Origin: a virus
Direction: 5' to 3' (one strand)
DNA length: 50,645 nt
IMG/VR virus record: IMGVR_UViG_3300048591_000769
Span: 1-50,645 of that record
In this document: piece by piece, positions 40,037 through 48,695 of the stretch
Numbering within the stretch: the stretch's first letter is position 1
How the letters are laid out: each line of letters opens with the position of its first letter
Notes under the pieces: model-generated
What the model was told of the DNA's origin: nothing
Databases searched by the model: none
The model's input: the letters and a program-made list of their open reading frames with translations, nothing else
Program-made: the position numbers and the translations under genes

Positions 40037-40908
40037 ACCCGCACTTCCTTCAGCTGCAGGCCGGTGATCTCGCACGCGCCACCCACGCGCAGCAGGCGCG
40101 CGGTGAACTTGTCCGACGTGAACCGCGCCGGGACGTCGAACTCTCCAGCCCACGAAAGGATGTCGCCAGCCTGCGGATAGGCGTACGAATTTCCGCCCGA
40201 TGCAGTCAGGGTGGGCGATCCGCCCGTGTTGGTCGAGATCGTCCACGTATAGGGGCCTGCCCCCGACTTGTTCGAGATCGTGTGCGCGATTCCGTTGAGC
40301 AGGGTCGCTGCCGTCCCGGTGATGCCGGACAGGTAGACCTTCTCGCCGATGCCGAGCCCGGTCAGATCTGCGGCGGTCGTGAACTGGTGCGAACTTCCGA
40401 CCGTATGCCCTGTGATCGCCTCGGTGTCGTCTGCAGCGAAGGTGACGATGCCGGTGTCGTTGTCGACGGTGACGTTGCCGGCGCTATCCCCGACCGTTAC
40501 GGGGCTGCCGTTGCGGTACTGGGTGTGCGTCCCGGATACGAGCTTGGCGATGGTACGGTCGAAGGACTGCGCGCCGAAGGTGTACCGCTTCTTCGACTGG
40601 TAGGTCGGATAGCCGGATCCAGCTCCGGTGCCGAGCAGCCCTTCGGTCGAGATCACCTCGTAGTCGATCCAGTCCTTGGCCCGAAAGCCGTATGCCGCAC
40701 CCCGGACGACGAGGAAGAACGCGTGGAGCGCACGCAGGTCGTCGATGGAGCGTACGTACTCGATTTCGTACTCCCGCCGCGGCTCGTCGGCGCCGATATT
40801 GCGGTGCTCGTGCCCACTGTTGATCTCGATGATCTCCGTGGAAAACACCGGGCCGCCAGCCATGGAGGGCCGCACCGCCTCTGGCAGCCGAATCTCAAGA
40901 AAGGACAT
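40033..40908 (-). CDS. DUF2460 tail protein with inserted domain
   Basis: 291 residues. EYEIEYVRSIDDLRALHAFF and AYGFRAKDWIDYEV are the DUF2460 hallmark, and the end WAGEFDVPARFTSDKF matches its C-terminus. About 80 residues (GIGEKVYLSGITG and neighbours) interrupt the usual short VTFA...PQAGD junction, making the protein longer than normal. The insert resembles one in the tail tube protein. Distal tail component like lambda M. Confidence 0.8.
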   Translation of the reverse strand: MSFLEIRLPEAVRPSMAGGPVFSTEIIEINSGHEHRNIGADEPRREYEIEYVRSIDDLRALHAFFLVVRGAAYGFRAKDWIDYEVISTEGLLGTGAGSGYPTYQSKKRYTFGAQSFDRTIAKLVSGTHTQYRNGSPVTVGDSAGNVTVDNDTGIVTFAADDTEAITGHTVGSSHQFTTAADLTGLGIGEKVYLSGITGTAATLLNGIAHTISNKSGAGPYTWTISTNTGGSPTLTASGGNSYAYPQAGDILSWAGEFDVPARFTSDKFTARLLRVGGACEITGLQLKEVRV

Positions 40909-40911
40909 GGG

Positions 40912-43296
40912 TCACCCGTTCCTGGCCGCTGCCCGACGCGCGCCCTGGTAGGCGGCCGCCGCGAGTTGCTGCTCGGTGGCGCGGGTGACCGGGCCGCTGA
41001 TGTAGAAGTTCGGCGCGAAAACCATCCCGCCGCCACCGTTCGGGACAATCGTCCCGCTCGCGCCCGGAACGAACAGCTCGGGCCCCTGCTCGCCGACGAT
41101 GTAGGGGCGACCCGCCCCGACCGGCCCGCCCATCGCGCGCGGAGAAGGGGCGCCCCCACTGAAAATCGAGGAGAAGATCTTCCCGATGAAATCGAGCGGA
41201 GACCCACCGCCGGAACCGCCCGTGTTCCCACCGCCAAGAACGTTCTTGAAAAGCCGGCTTGCGAGGTCCTGCGCGACCAGCTTGTTGATCTCCTGCTGGA
41301 TGCTGCGCCCCATGTCGCGGAAGGCCTCGCTCACGCTCTTTGTCCCGTCCAGCAGGTCCGTGAACAACTGACTCACCCCGGACTGGCCGATCTGGCGGAA
41401 TTTCTGGGCGACCAGATCGGCCGACGCGCCAAGCTCCTCGACGCTGCGCTTGAACGAGTCGGCCTGCAGTTTGAGGCGGTCATCTCCGGACTTTGCGGCG
41501 ATCTCCTCGAACTTCGTCGCAATCGCCTGCAGTTCACCGAGCGCCCGCTGCCGTGCCGCCGACACCTTCTGCAGACCTTCCAGCTCGCTGCTCGCGCCGA
41601 GCTCCTGCTCGATGCGCACGCGAGCCTCGGCGTTCGCCAGGGCCTCGCGAACGCGTGCGGCGCCGTCTTGCAAGGCCGCGACCTGGGCGTTCGCTACCGT
41701 CACCGCACGCAGGCGCTCGATGAGCGAGATCGATGCCTCGTCGTTCTTGAGAATCGCCTGCCGCAGCAGTTCCATGTTCGACAGATCGAACTTGATGCCG
41801 GCAGCCCGCTCGAGGTCGCCGGTCAGTTCCAGCAGCGCCGCACGGACGTCGACGAGCTTGCGTTCGTAGTCCTGCGTCGCCTTGAGTTGCTCGAAGAATG
41901 CACGCGTGTTCTCGAACGCAGCGGCAGCCGCCACGCCGCTGCGCCGGTCTTCCGTTTCCCCGATGCGCGACCGCACGCCAGGCTGCTCCGCCTTCGGAAC
42001 GGTGCCGGAGAGCTTCTTGAGAATGGCGATCTGCTGGTCGTAAATCGATTCCAGGCGCGCCGTGCTCTCGCCGGCGATGGTCTCCCGATTCCGGAAGAAC
42101 TCCTCGAACGTGATCTGGTTCTGGTCGAGCAGCGTCTTGTTGATCTCGTTGCGCTGCTGCAGCAGTTCCTGCTCGCCCTTGATTTCACGGTCGAGCGCCT
42201 TGATCGCCTCGTCGGCGAGTGCCTTGGCCTCCGCCGCCTGCTTCCCGGCGTCGACGCGGTCCGGGGCCGCGACCCGAGGACCAGCCGGCGTCGACCCTGT
42301 GATTACGCTCGGGTCGGTCAGGACCTTGATGTAGGACTTCTGGGTCTCGATGTTTTCGAGGAGCTGCTGGCGCTGGCGCTCGAACCACTGGCGACGCTCG
42401 TCTGTCCCAGCGTTCGCGATTTGCTTGTCCACCTGGCCGAGCTGGTACGCGAACTTCCGAAGCTCCTCGTTCGCCACCTCCAGGTCGCTGCCCCCAAGCG
42501 CAAAGCGGCGCACGGCGCGAACGAACCCATCGAGGAAGCCCTCGCCTTCCCTCTTCGCGTTGATGAACTCCTCGATCAGGCGATTCAGGGCAGGAAGTAG
42601 CTCGGAAAGGATGGCGACTTTCAGCTTCTCCGCGTTGATCGCCATGAGGGAGAGCTGCTCCTTGAACTTGTCGGCGTCCTCCGACAGCTTGCCGGAGAAC
42701 TGCGCACCGAGCGCCGCGACCTCCGGTGTCAGCCGCTCCAGCTTTGAGGCGAACTCGTCCATCGCGAAACCGGTCTTGCCGAAGTTCTCGCGAAGGATTG
42801 CGACCTTGTTGGCACCGCCCTCGAAACGATCCAGTCCGGCCAGAGCCTGGCGCAGGATCTGGTCGAAGTTCTTTTTCTTGATGTCGTCTGCCGTGACCCC
42901 CAGCGCCTTCAGGTCCTGCACTGCCTGGGGATCTCCGCTGCCAGCCTCGCGCAGGCGCTGAGAGAACTTGGTGAAGATCGTGATCAGGTCCTGCGTCTCC
43001 AGCCCGACCACCTTGGCGACGCCCCGGAACGCCGTGACCTGCTCCGTGGTGAGCCCGAACGCCGCGCCCACGTCACCGATCTCGTCGGCCACGTCGATGA
43101 GGCGCCAAAACTCTTGCGCCAGTTCGGCGACGGACAGGGCAGCGACGACCGCAAGCCCAATCCCCTTGAGCGACCCGACCACTCGCGTCGCTGTCGACTG
43201 GATCCCCTCCAGCGTCTTCTGCGCCTGCGCGCCCTGCTGTTGAAACTGCGCCATGCGCATCTGCAGGTCGACGACGAGACTACCGATTCCCGGCAT
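40912..43296 (-). CDS. Tape measure protein
   Basis: 794 residues, long and mostly helical with repeated coiled-coil stretches. A lambda-H-like N-terminus (LVVDLQMRMAQFQQQ, LAVVAALSVAELAQ) is followed by a TP901-type region (IGDVGAAFGLTTEQVTAF). The C-terminal end GGPVGAGRPYIVGEQGPELF is a hallmark of phage tape measures. By the usual rule of about 1.5 angstrom per residue the tail would be near 120 nm. It follows the frameshifted chaperones. Confidence 0.93.
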   Translation of the reverse strand: MPGIGSLVVDLQMRMAQFQQQGAQAQKTLEGIQSTATRVVGSLKGIGLAVVAALSVAELAQEFWRLIDVADEIGDVGAAFGLTTEQVTAFRGVAKVVGLETQDLITIFTKFSQRLREAGSGDPQAVQDLKALGVTADDIKKKNFDQILRQALAGLDRFEGGANKVAILRENFGKTGFAMDEFASKLERLTPEVAALGAQFSGKLSEDADKFKEQLSLMAINAEKLKVAILSELLPALNRLIEEFINAKREGEGFLDGFVRAVRRFALGGSDLEVANEELRKFAYQLGQVDKQIANAGTDERRQWFERQRQQLLENIETQKSYIKVLTDPSVITGSTPAGPRVAAPDRVDAGKQAAEAKALADEAIKALDREIKGEQELLQQRNEINKTLLDQNQITFEEFFRNRETIAGESTARLESIYDQQIAILKKLSGTVPKAEQPGVRSRIGETEDRRSGVAAAAAFENTRAFFEQLKATQDYERKLVDVRAALLELTGDLERAAGIKFDLSNMELLRQAILKNDEASISLIERLRAVTVANAQVAALQDGAARVREALANAEARVRIEQELGASSELEGLQKVSAARQRALGELQAIATKFEEIAAKSGDDRLKLQADSFKRSVEELGASADLVAQKFRQIGQSGVSQLFTDLLDGTKSVSEAFRDMGRSIQQEINKLVAQDLASRLFKNVLGGGNTGGSGGGSPLDFIGKIFSSIFSGGAPSPRAMGGPVGAGRPYIVGEQGPELFVPGASGTIVPNGGGGMVFAPNFYISGPVTRATEQQLAAAAYQGARRAAARNG

Positions 43297-43857
43297 TCTG
43301 CATGCGCTCCACGAAGTCTTTCACGGCAAAGAGTTCGACGAGGAACAGTTCCTCATCTTCCACGCCAAGCAACGCCATCACGGCCGGCAGACCTTGCCAG
43401 TCGATACGGCGATCCATCATCCACCACGCAGTTCGCGCCCGAGACAGTCCGGGCGGTTCCACTCGTTCGCGCTTGACCGGAAGCTGCGCGCCCTCCAGCC
43501 AGGCGCCGATCAGTTTCCCGCGCTGTCCAGCGAGACCCAGCGCTTGTGGTACTCCTGCACGAGCCGTGTCGAGATTTCGAGCGCCGCCTTCGCGTGATCG
43601 GCCAGCCACTCGGCCACCAGTTCCGGCGTCACCGGGACGGGCGCATCGCTGCCACCCTCCCCGGTGATCGCACGCTCCGTGAGCGACCACCCCTCAACGA
43701 AGCGGGCGCACATTGCCGGAATACCGACGGCGTCGACGTCCTGCTGAAACGATATGGCCTCGAAGTCGGTCGGGCGGCGACACTGGTAGGTGACGCCGTC
43801 TTCCTCGACCGTGAATCGACGGCCCGCTCGAATGCGTTCCGCGAGTTCCTTTGACAC
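43280..43857 (-). CDS. Tail assembly chaperone, -1 frameshift product (GT-like)
   Basis: A predicted 192-residue fusion made when ribosomes slip back one base at 43519-43513. It joins the 115-residue upstream product to 77 residues that read KLIGAWLEGAQLPVKR to FVERMQNAGNR. The downstream frame has no good start of its own and overlaps the tape measure start, as lambda T does. GT-like proteins bind the tape measure while tail tube subunits assemble, and are absent from the virion. Confidence 0.8.
43510..43857 (-). CDS. Tail assembly chaperone, unshifted product (G-like)
   Basis: 115 residues, from MSKELAERIRAGRRF through GVTYQCRRPTDFEAISF to a stop directly after the slippery site. A small acidic protein between tail tube and tape measure genes is the standard position for lambda gpG. 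It coats the tape measure during tail assembly. Confidence 0.85.
   Translation of the reverse strand: MSKELAERIRAGRRFTVEEDGVTYQCRRPTDFEAISFQQDVDAVGIPAMCARFVEGWSLTERAITGEGGSDAPVPVTPELVAEWLADHAKAALEISTRLVQEYHKRWVSLDSAGN
43513..43519 (-). promoter_or_regulatory. -1 ribosomal slippery heptamer G GGA AAC
   Basis: In the zero frame the codons are gcG GGA AAC TGA, exactly the X XXY YYZ pattern. Slipping back one base continues as GGG AAA CTG. It resembles lambda's G GGA AAG and lies directly before the upstream stop. Confidence 0.88.
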
Positions 43858-43861
43858 CGGA

Positions 43862-44500
43862 TCAGCTCGCGTAGAACTGCACGTCCTTCACCGGGGTGAA
43901 GGCGATCGTCGCCGTCGCCGCCGCGTTGGCCGGGAGATCGAAGCCCGAGCCGCCGGAGACGTTGGCATTGAAGATCGCGTATTCCCCGCCGGTGAAGGCG
44001 ACCCGGAAGGCGAGGGCGGCGTTGTCCTTCGTTGCCGCCTTGATCAGCGTCACCGCTTCGAGCGTCGGGTTGAACAGCCCGTTGATGCTGCCGTCCGGCG
44101 CATCCGGCAAGCCGTAGGCGTACTGCTTGGACTTGTCGATCAGCGTAGTGATGTCGATCTTCGCCGGCGCCGGGTTCGGCATGCTGATCGTCTGCGCGTT
44201 CGACAGAGTCGCCCACGCAGTGACGTTCTTCACCGTACCGGCACTCCAGGTCGAGTAGTCGGTAGTGTCCAGGCCTTCCAGCGTGAATCCGTTGGTCGTC
44301 ACGTCCTTGATGCGGCAGGCCTGGCCGTCGAGCTCGACCATGCCGGCGGTCACGGTGAACTTGACGACGTCGCCGTGCGCGAACGTGTGGGCGGGCGCGG
44401 TGACGACGCCCTCGGCTGCCTTGGTGACGCCCGTCACGGTGACCGGGCTCGACAGGGTTTTCTCGACAGCGACGGTGATGTTCGAGCCGATGATGGCCAT
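43862..44500 (-). CDS. Major tail tube protein
   Basis: 212 residues, AAGGAG upstream. MAIIGSNITVAVEKTLSSP and DITTLIDKSKQYAYGLPDAP with a beta-rich C-terminus match siphovirus tail tube proteins. Residues about 25-95 (FAHGDVVKFTVTAGMVELDG, FTLEGLDTTDY) look like an added beta domain displayed on the tail surface. Hundreds of copies stack into the tube, so high expression is expected. A hairpin with a T-run lies just upstream. Confidence 0.85.
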   Translation of the reverse strand: MAIIGSNITVAVEKTLSSPVTVTGVTKAAEGVVTAPAHTFAHGDVVKFTVTAGMVELDGQACRIKDVTTNGFTLEGLDTTDYSTWSAGTVKNVTAWATLSNAQTISMPNPAPAKIDITTLIDKSKQYAYGLPDAPDGSINGLFNPTLEAVTLIKAATKDNAALAFRVAFTGGEYAIFNANVSGGSGFDLPANAAATATIAFTPVKDVQFYAS

Positions 44501-44524
44501 TGCGTGTTACTCCTTCGACGGACG

Positions 44525-44549
44525 AAAAAAAAACCCGCCGAGGCGGGTT
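44525..44549 (-). terminator. Terminator-like hairpin before the tail tube gene
   Basis: On the minus strand AACCCGCC, a two-base loop and GGCGGGTT run into nine T residues. It lies between the DUF3168 stop and the tail tube start, mirroring the hairpin before the capsid gene. Confidence 0.85.
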
Positions 44550-44576
44550 GGTTTGGGGTCGTGGGGTCCTACAAAG

Positions 44577-44930
44577 TCATGCGTGCCAGAAACTGTAGGC
44601 GACGAGCTCGAGGAACTCGTCGACCACCGGCTCGTAGTCGTCCGCGTCGGCCGGCTCGCGGTACATCGGCTTGAGAGCCGCCGCGGCCTCGAGCGCCGTG
44701 CGCACCTGCTCGGCCAGGGTGATGGCTTCCGCATAGGTGCGCGCCCAGCATTCGAAGACGAAGGTGTATCGCGTCGTGCCTGCGTAGCCCTGCAGCGTCA
44801 TCAGCGGCTCGGCACCGGCCTTGCGGTAGACGACGTGCGGCAGCGCGGCCGCGTCGGGAGCGGCCGCCGGGTAAACGCGGTTGCTGGCGATCCCGGCGAG
44901 CGCGGTCTTGATGTCGGACTGGACACTCAT
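44577..44930 (-). CDS. Tail terminator, DUF3168
   Basis: 117 residues. VQSDIKTALAGIASNRVYPA, ALPHVVYRKAG and YRFTFVFECWA-like strand (YTFVFECWARTYAEA) are typical of DUF3168/tail completion proteins that cap the tail tube at the head end. It is placed after gp10-like and before tail tube, as expected except for one inserted gene. Confidence 0.85.
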   Translation of the reverse strand: MSVQSDIKTALAGIASNRVYPAAAPDAAALPHVVYRKAGAEPLMTLQGYAGTTRYTFVFECWARTYAEAITLAEQVRTALEAAAALKPMYREPADADDYEPVVDEFLELVAYSFWHA

Positions 44931-45494
44931 CTACGGCGCTCCGAACCAGTCGCGCGTGCGGCCTGACATCGACCGCAGGCGATCGCCATGGGACCGGCGC
45001 AGCCACGCCCACGTGTCGTTCGTTTCGGGATAGCTGCGCTCCTCGTCGTGCGGTGCGTGGAACCGGCCGCTGTCGTCCAGCGGAATCCCGCACAGGACTA
45101 CCGGGGCGTAGCCGAAGTACAGGGCGAGCATCACCGCCAGACAGCCGGACGTGTCCGGCACGACATCGGACAGCCAGGCGTAGTCGACGCGCTCTCCCGC
45201 GTGGCGCCATGCGTGCGTGAATACGGGCCCGCGGCCGAGCTTGTTGCCGTGGTCCTGCGACAGGGTGAGGCACCGCAGCGGCCAGCAGGCGGGGAAGATC
45301 TCCCGATGCACGCTCACCCAGTGCAGCAGTCGCGGGGCGAAGCACCCGGCCACGTTGGCGGCGATCGTCGGCGCGTTCTGGTATGGCGACGCCGCGAGGT
45401 CCTCCCATGCGCAGCGAGCCGAGCCAAGTACGTTGACCGGGCCATGACCAGATCGGACGAGGCTCGGTCCTCCTCCGCTCACCCGGGTCAGCAT
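44931..45494 (-). CDS. DUF115-like protein inserted among head-tail genes
   Basis: 187 residues, ATGA-coupled to the gp10-like gene. GHGPVNVLGSARCAWEDLA opens a Rossmann-like fold. The middle has LSQDHGNKLGRGPVFTHAWR, and the C-terminal strand FGYAPVVLCGIPLDDSGRFH corresponds to LIILVGYDMR of the gene at 2725. No connector function is known for such proteins. It is probably a cargo (moron) gene linked to the glycan-modification set. Confidence 0.55.
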   Translation of the reverse strand: MLTRVSGGGPSLVRSGHGPVNVLGSARCAWEDLAASPYQNAPTIAANVAGCFAPRLLHWVSVHREIFPACWPLRCLTLSQDHGNKLGRGPVFTHAWRHAGERVDYAWLSDVVPDTSGCLAVMLALYFGYAPVVLCGIPLDDSGRFHAPHDEERSYPETNDTWAWLRRSHGDRLRSMSGRTRDWFGAP

Positions 45495-46012
45495 CAGCGG
45501 GCGCTCTCTTCCAGGCCCAGCCGGGCGACGCGCTCCATCTCCACGAGCGCCTTCTGGCCTTCCGACTTGTACGCCGGCGCGAGGAACGGCCGAGGCTGCA
45601 CGCGCCTCGCCTTGATCTTGGCGTTGCGGCGGCGCGTGGCGATCCCGCGGCCGCGGCTGCCGCGCGGCACTGCGTCGTGGCCGAACTCCACCCAGCCTGC
45701 GTAGAACGCATCTCGCGAGGCAAGCCGCTTTCCGCGGCGGTTCGTGCGGTTCGCCTCCCTGCGCCCACTTCGGGCCCGCACCAGAGCCACTGCCAGGACG
45801 TCGCGGCGGCTGCGCTTGCTCGAGTAGTGCCCGAAGATGGCGCGACGCAGCGTGCCGGTCCGCCGCGGCGCGTTGTTTCGGGCTCCCGCAGCGATGACCC
45901 GCGCGCCCGCGACGACGACCTTGCGTGAAACCGTCCGCCGCATCCGGGTCGACACGGCCGCGAGCCGCCCCAGTACCTCGGCGAATCCGCGGACTTCCGC
46001 CGTGTCGGCCAT
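45494..46012 (-). CDS. HK97 gp10-like head-tail protein
   Basis: 172 residues starting MADTAEVRGFAEVLGRL. ARVIAAGARNNAPRRTGTLR, AFYAGWVEFGHDAVPRG and RPFLAPAYKS are the gp10 hallmarks. It is unusually Arg-rich and has an extra basic segment in the centre. It joins the connector to the tail terminator. Confidence 0.85.
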   Translation of the reverse strand: MADTAEVRGFAEVLGRLAAVSTRMRRTVSRKVVVAGARVIAAGARNNAPRRTGTLRRAIFGHYSSKRSRRDVLAVALVRARSGRREANRTNRRGKRLASRDAFYAGWVEFGHDAVPRGSRGRGIATRRRNAKIKARRVQPRPFLAPAYKSEGQKALVEMERVARLGLEESAR

Positions 46013-46014
46013 CG

Positions 46015-46359
46015 TCAAACCTCCCGCAGCCCTTCCACGCACACGACCTCAAGCACGCGGTTGTTCTCCACGAGATTGCGCACGCCTTCGATCGGCAGGT
46101 ACCGGCCGTCGAACACGATGCGCCAGGATCCGTCCATCGCGGCGAGATCCGCGCAGTACCGCATCGTCACCCGGTGCGTGATCACCATCCGGTTCTGGGC
46201 CGCGATGTGCCGCTCCCCGGTCGAGACCGGCGCGACCTCGGCCGGGTAGTCGGTCAACACGTCCACCCACGGCGTCGTCGGCTCGCCCACGGCATCCGTC
46301 GTCGCGCTCGCGCTCGGCTTCTGGATCGTCACCCGGTGACGAAGCCGGCCCGCCTGCAT
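46015..46359 (-). CDS. Head closure protein, SPP1 gp16-like
   Basis: 114 residues. The N-terminus MQAGRLRHRVTIQKPS, the HRVTMRY strand and the end GRYLPIEGVRNLVENNRVLE are diagnostic of phage head closure proteins, which seal the connector channel after packaging. The start overlaps the upstream adaptor stop. Confidence 0.88.
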   Translation of the reverse strand: MQAGRLRHRVTIQKPSASATTDAVGEPTTPWVDVLTDYPAEVAPVSTGERHIAAQNRMVITHRVTMRYCADLAAMDGSWRIVFDGRYLPIEGVRNLVENNRVLEVVCVEGLREV

Positions 46360-47021
46360 CAGACGATCGTCCGCACGATGTAGTCACCGAGCAGGTACTG
46401 CACGCCCATCGGGAGCTCGGCCAGGCTCGTCACCTCCGACACCGCCTCGCGGCGCTCGAACAGGTGCCCGACGATCAGCAGCATCGCCTGCCGAATGGGC
46501 GCCGGGATCGCCGACCCGTCGTCGCCATAGCCTGCGGTGTAGCGCATCGTCACCGCCCCGGGCTGGCTCGCGACCGACGGCCAGGTCGTCCCGGCCACCG
46601 GCGCCACCTTCGCGGGCGAATACTTGGACGACGGCACCACGACAAGCAGGTCGTCGACCTGCGGTGACCCCACCGAGTCGTGCAGCGTGACCGTCTCCCC
46701 GGACCCGTTGATGTAGGTCACGGACTGCAGGGAGATGAGCGGCGGCATCGGCAGCTCGATCGGCCGCACGCGCGCGCACAGCGGCATCGTGAGGCCGGCG
46801 TAGGCGTTCGCCTGCTCGTCGAAGTAGTCGAGGTTGAGCTCGAGCGTCTGGGTGATCAGCGCCCGCCTGCACTCGTTCTCGACGATCCCACGCGCCGCCA
46901 TGATCAGCGCGAGGATCGTGGCATCTTGATCCGTGATCGCAGCCGGGACCTGCAGGTGCGACTTCGCCTCCTCGAGCGTCAACGGCTCGTCGGTCGGCTC
47001 GGTGATGACTCGGACGCCCAT
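46359..47021 (-). CDS. Head-tail adaptor, HK97 gp6-like
   Basis: 220 residues. PLTLEEAKSHLQVPAAITDQ followed by IVENECRRALITQTLELNLD is the gp6/gp15 adaptor signature, and the C-terminus IRQAMLLIVGHLFERR provides the packing helix. Binds beneath the portal as a ring of 12 or 13. ATGA-coupled on both sides. Confidence 0.9.
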   Translation of the reverse strand: MGVRVITEPTDEPLTLEEAKSHLQVPAAITDQDATILALIMAARGIVENECRRALITQTLELNLDYFDEQANAYAGLTMPLCARVRPIELPMPPLISLQSVTYINGSGETVTLHDSVGSPQVDDLLVVVPSSKYSPAKVAPVAGTTWPSVASQPGAVTMRYTAGYGDDGSAIPAPIRQAMLLIVGHLFERREAVSEVTSLAELPMGVQYLLGDYIVRTIV

Positions 47022-47320
47022 CAGTCGACCCTCGATTTGTCTGCAGCGAACGTTCCCTCGGCGGCGGCCTGCCCGGAGGTGACGCCGGCGAAGCGGTAGC
47101 GATGCACGCCGGCGGCAGCGATCAGCCAGTCGACGTGATAGTTGCCCGTGCTGTCCTTCACGAGCTCGGCATCGGAGCCGTACACGTAGGTCGTCACGGT
47201 GCCGTCGGGCGCCCGTATCTTGAACTGCACGCCCCCGGGGTCCTGGGCGGCGTCCGCACTGTCCACGAAGGCCCCGGACAGCCGGACCTTCGTCCCAACC
47301 GCATAGACGTTGATGCTCAC
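47021..47320 (-). CDS. Ig-like virion-associated protein
   Basis: 99 residues, GTG start in a GTGA overlap. VGTKVRLSGAFVDSADAA, VQFKIRAPDGTVTTYVYG and GVHRYRFAGVTSG form the alternating strands of a small Ig-like domain. Such proteins between capsid-decoration and connector genes are often virion surface components. Role inferred. Confidence 0.6.
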   Translation of the reverse strand: MSINVYAVGTKVRLSGAFVDSADAAQDPGGVQFKIRAPDGTVTTYVYGSDAELVKDSTGNYHVDWLIAAAGVHRYRFAGVTSGQAAAEGTFAADKSRVD

Positions 47321-48029
47321 GAGACGATGGCCTCCGAAACCGTGCAGCTGTAAAGCGCCTGGTCGGCGAGAGTGCACACGTATGCACTGCGCGCGCTCAC
47401 GGCGCAGGAGTACAGCGCGGCGTCCGACACCGTGGCCGACAGCACAGTGCCGGCCGTCAGGCTGTTGACGCCGGACAGCGCCCCGCGGATTCCGGCCAGC
47501 GCCGCCAGGGCGGCTGTGCGGGCCGTGCGGGCGACGTTGGACACCGCCGCACCGGATACCCCGGCGAACCCGGAGAACCGCGCCGTGGCTGCAGAGATCG
47601 CGCCGAGCACGCCGCTCTGGCCCGCGATACCGCCGGATGGAGCGGATGCGCCCTGCGAAAGGCTGCCGAGCACGCCTGCAACCGCAGCGATCGCCGCCTG
47701 GGCCGCCTTGCGGACTGCTGACAGGCCAGACGCCCCGGCATTACCCGCGAACCCGAGGGCGGCGCCCTTCTGCGCCGCTCCGCCCTGTGTGCTGCCGATG
47801 CGGCCGGCAAATACCGAACGGTCGTGCCGGTCGGAACGTCGAGCGTCGGCGTCGAGCTCGCGGACTTGCTGCCGGCGGACGCAGCGCTGAAGCTGATGGC
47901 CTTGCGCGCGTAGGCTGGGGATCCGCCCGTCACCTCGTTTGCGCCGGACGACGAGTACGCGGTGTGCAGCGATACATCGGCCGGCAGGAGGGCGTCGAGC
48001 GCGTAGTTCTTCGCTGCATTGGTCAGCAT
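47317..48029 (-). CDS. Ala/Gly-rich virion protein, apparent frameshift
   Basis: Starts at 48029 with AAGGA upstream: MLTNAAKNYALDALLPADVS and ANEVTGGSPAYARK, the opening of a common phage tail/decoration protein. After VPTGTTVRY (about base 47828) the coding signal moves to the -1 frame. It then continues to 47317 as GFAGNAGASGLSAV and similar Ala/Gly-rich repeats, ending SCAVSARSAYVCTLADQ. No slippery heptamer lies at the join, so one missing base (for example in the TTT run) is likelier than programmed frameshifting. About 236 residues if joined. Confidence 0.55.
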
Positions 48030-48053
48030 GTCTTGTCGTCCTTCCGGTGTAGG

Positions 48054-48695
48054 TCAGTCCCAGGCGAAAACGAAGTCGCCGGCCTTCGCGGCCCGCATGT
48101 GCGCGCCGAGCTCGCGCAGGTAGTCGAGCGCGCCCAGTTCCGGCAGGCCGAACTTCTGGGCGTGGCCTGGCTTCTGCTCGACGATGACCGTCGGGTGGCA
48201 ACGAAGCAGCGTCCGCTCCGCGCCTCGCAGCGCCGGCAGCTCGCCGCCCTCGCAGTCGAGCTTGATCAGGTCGACGTCGTGCAGATCGAAGTCGTCAAGC
48301 CGGCGCAGCGGGATCGAGCCCTCGCCGGAGATCCACGAATCGCCGCTGCTCCCGGTGCTGGTGTGCATCGAGATGCTGCCCTCGCGCTCGCCCAGGGCGA
48401 TCGGGTACAGGACCACGTTCGAGGCCTGGACGTTTCGCCCGAAGCACTCGCGGTGATCCGCCACCGGCTCGAACGCGTGAACGACCTGGAACTGCTTGGC
48501 GAGGTAGTAGCTCCACAGCCCGACGTGCGCGCCGATGTCCACCGCCACGCGCTTGTGCCGGCACCACTGCAGGGCGATGTCCTGCTTCTTGCCCTGGTAG
48601 CGCAGCCGCCCGTCGACCGTCTCGTTGATCTTCGAAAGCCACTCGATCAGGTGCGTCTCGTGGTCGGGAAACATCCAGCCGCCGAAGAGTTTCAC
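48054..48695 (-). CDS. FkbM-family methyltransferase
   Basis: 213 residues, GTG start in a GTGA overlap. VAVDIGAHVGLWSYYLAKQF is motif I, VHAFEPVADHRECF motif II, and DLIKLDCEGGELPALRGAE the FkbM signature. These enzymes O-methylate sugars or other small groups. Downstream of two glycosyltransferases and an acetyltransferase, it is probably part of the same glycan-modification pathway. Confidence 0.88.
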   Translation of the reverse strand: MKLFGGWMFPDHETHLIEWLSKINETVDGRLRYQGKKQDIALQWCRHKRVAVDIGAHVGLWSYYLAKQFQVVHAFEPVADHRECFGRNVQASNVVLYPIALGEREGSISMHTSTGSSGDSWISGEGSIPLRRLDDFDLHDVDLIKLDCEGGELPALRGAERTLLRCHPTVIVEQKPGHAQKFGLPELGALDYLRELGAHMRAAKAGDFVFAWD

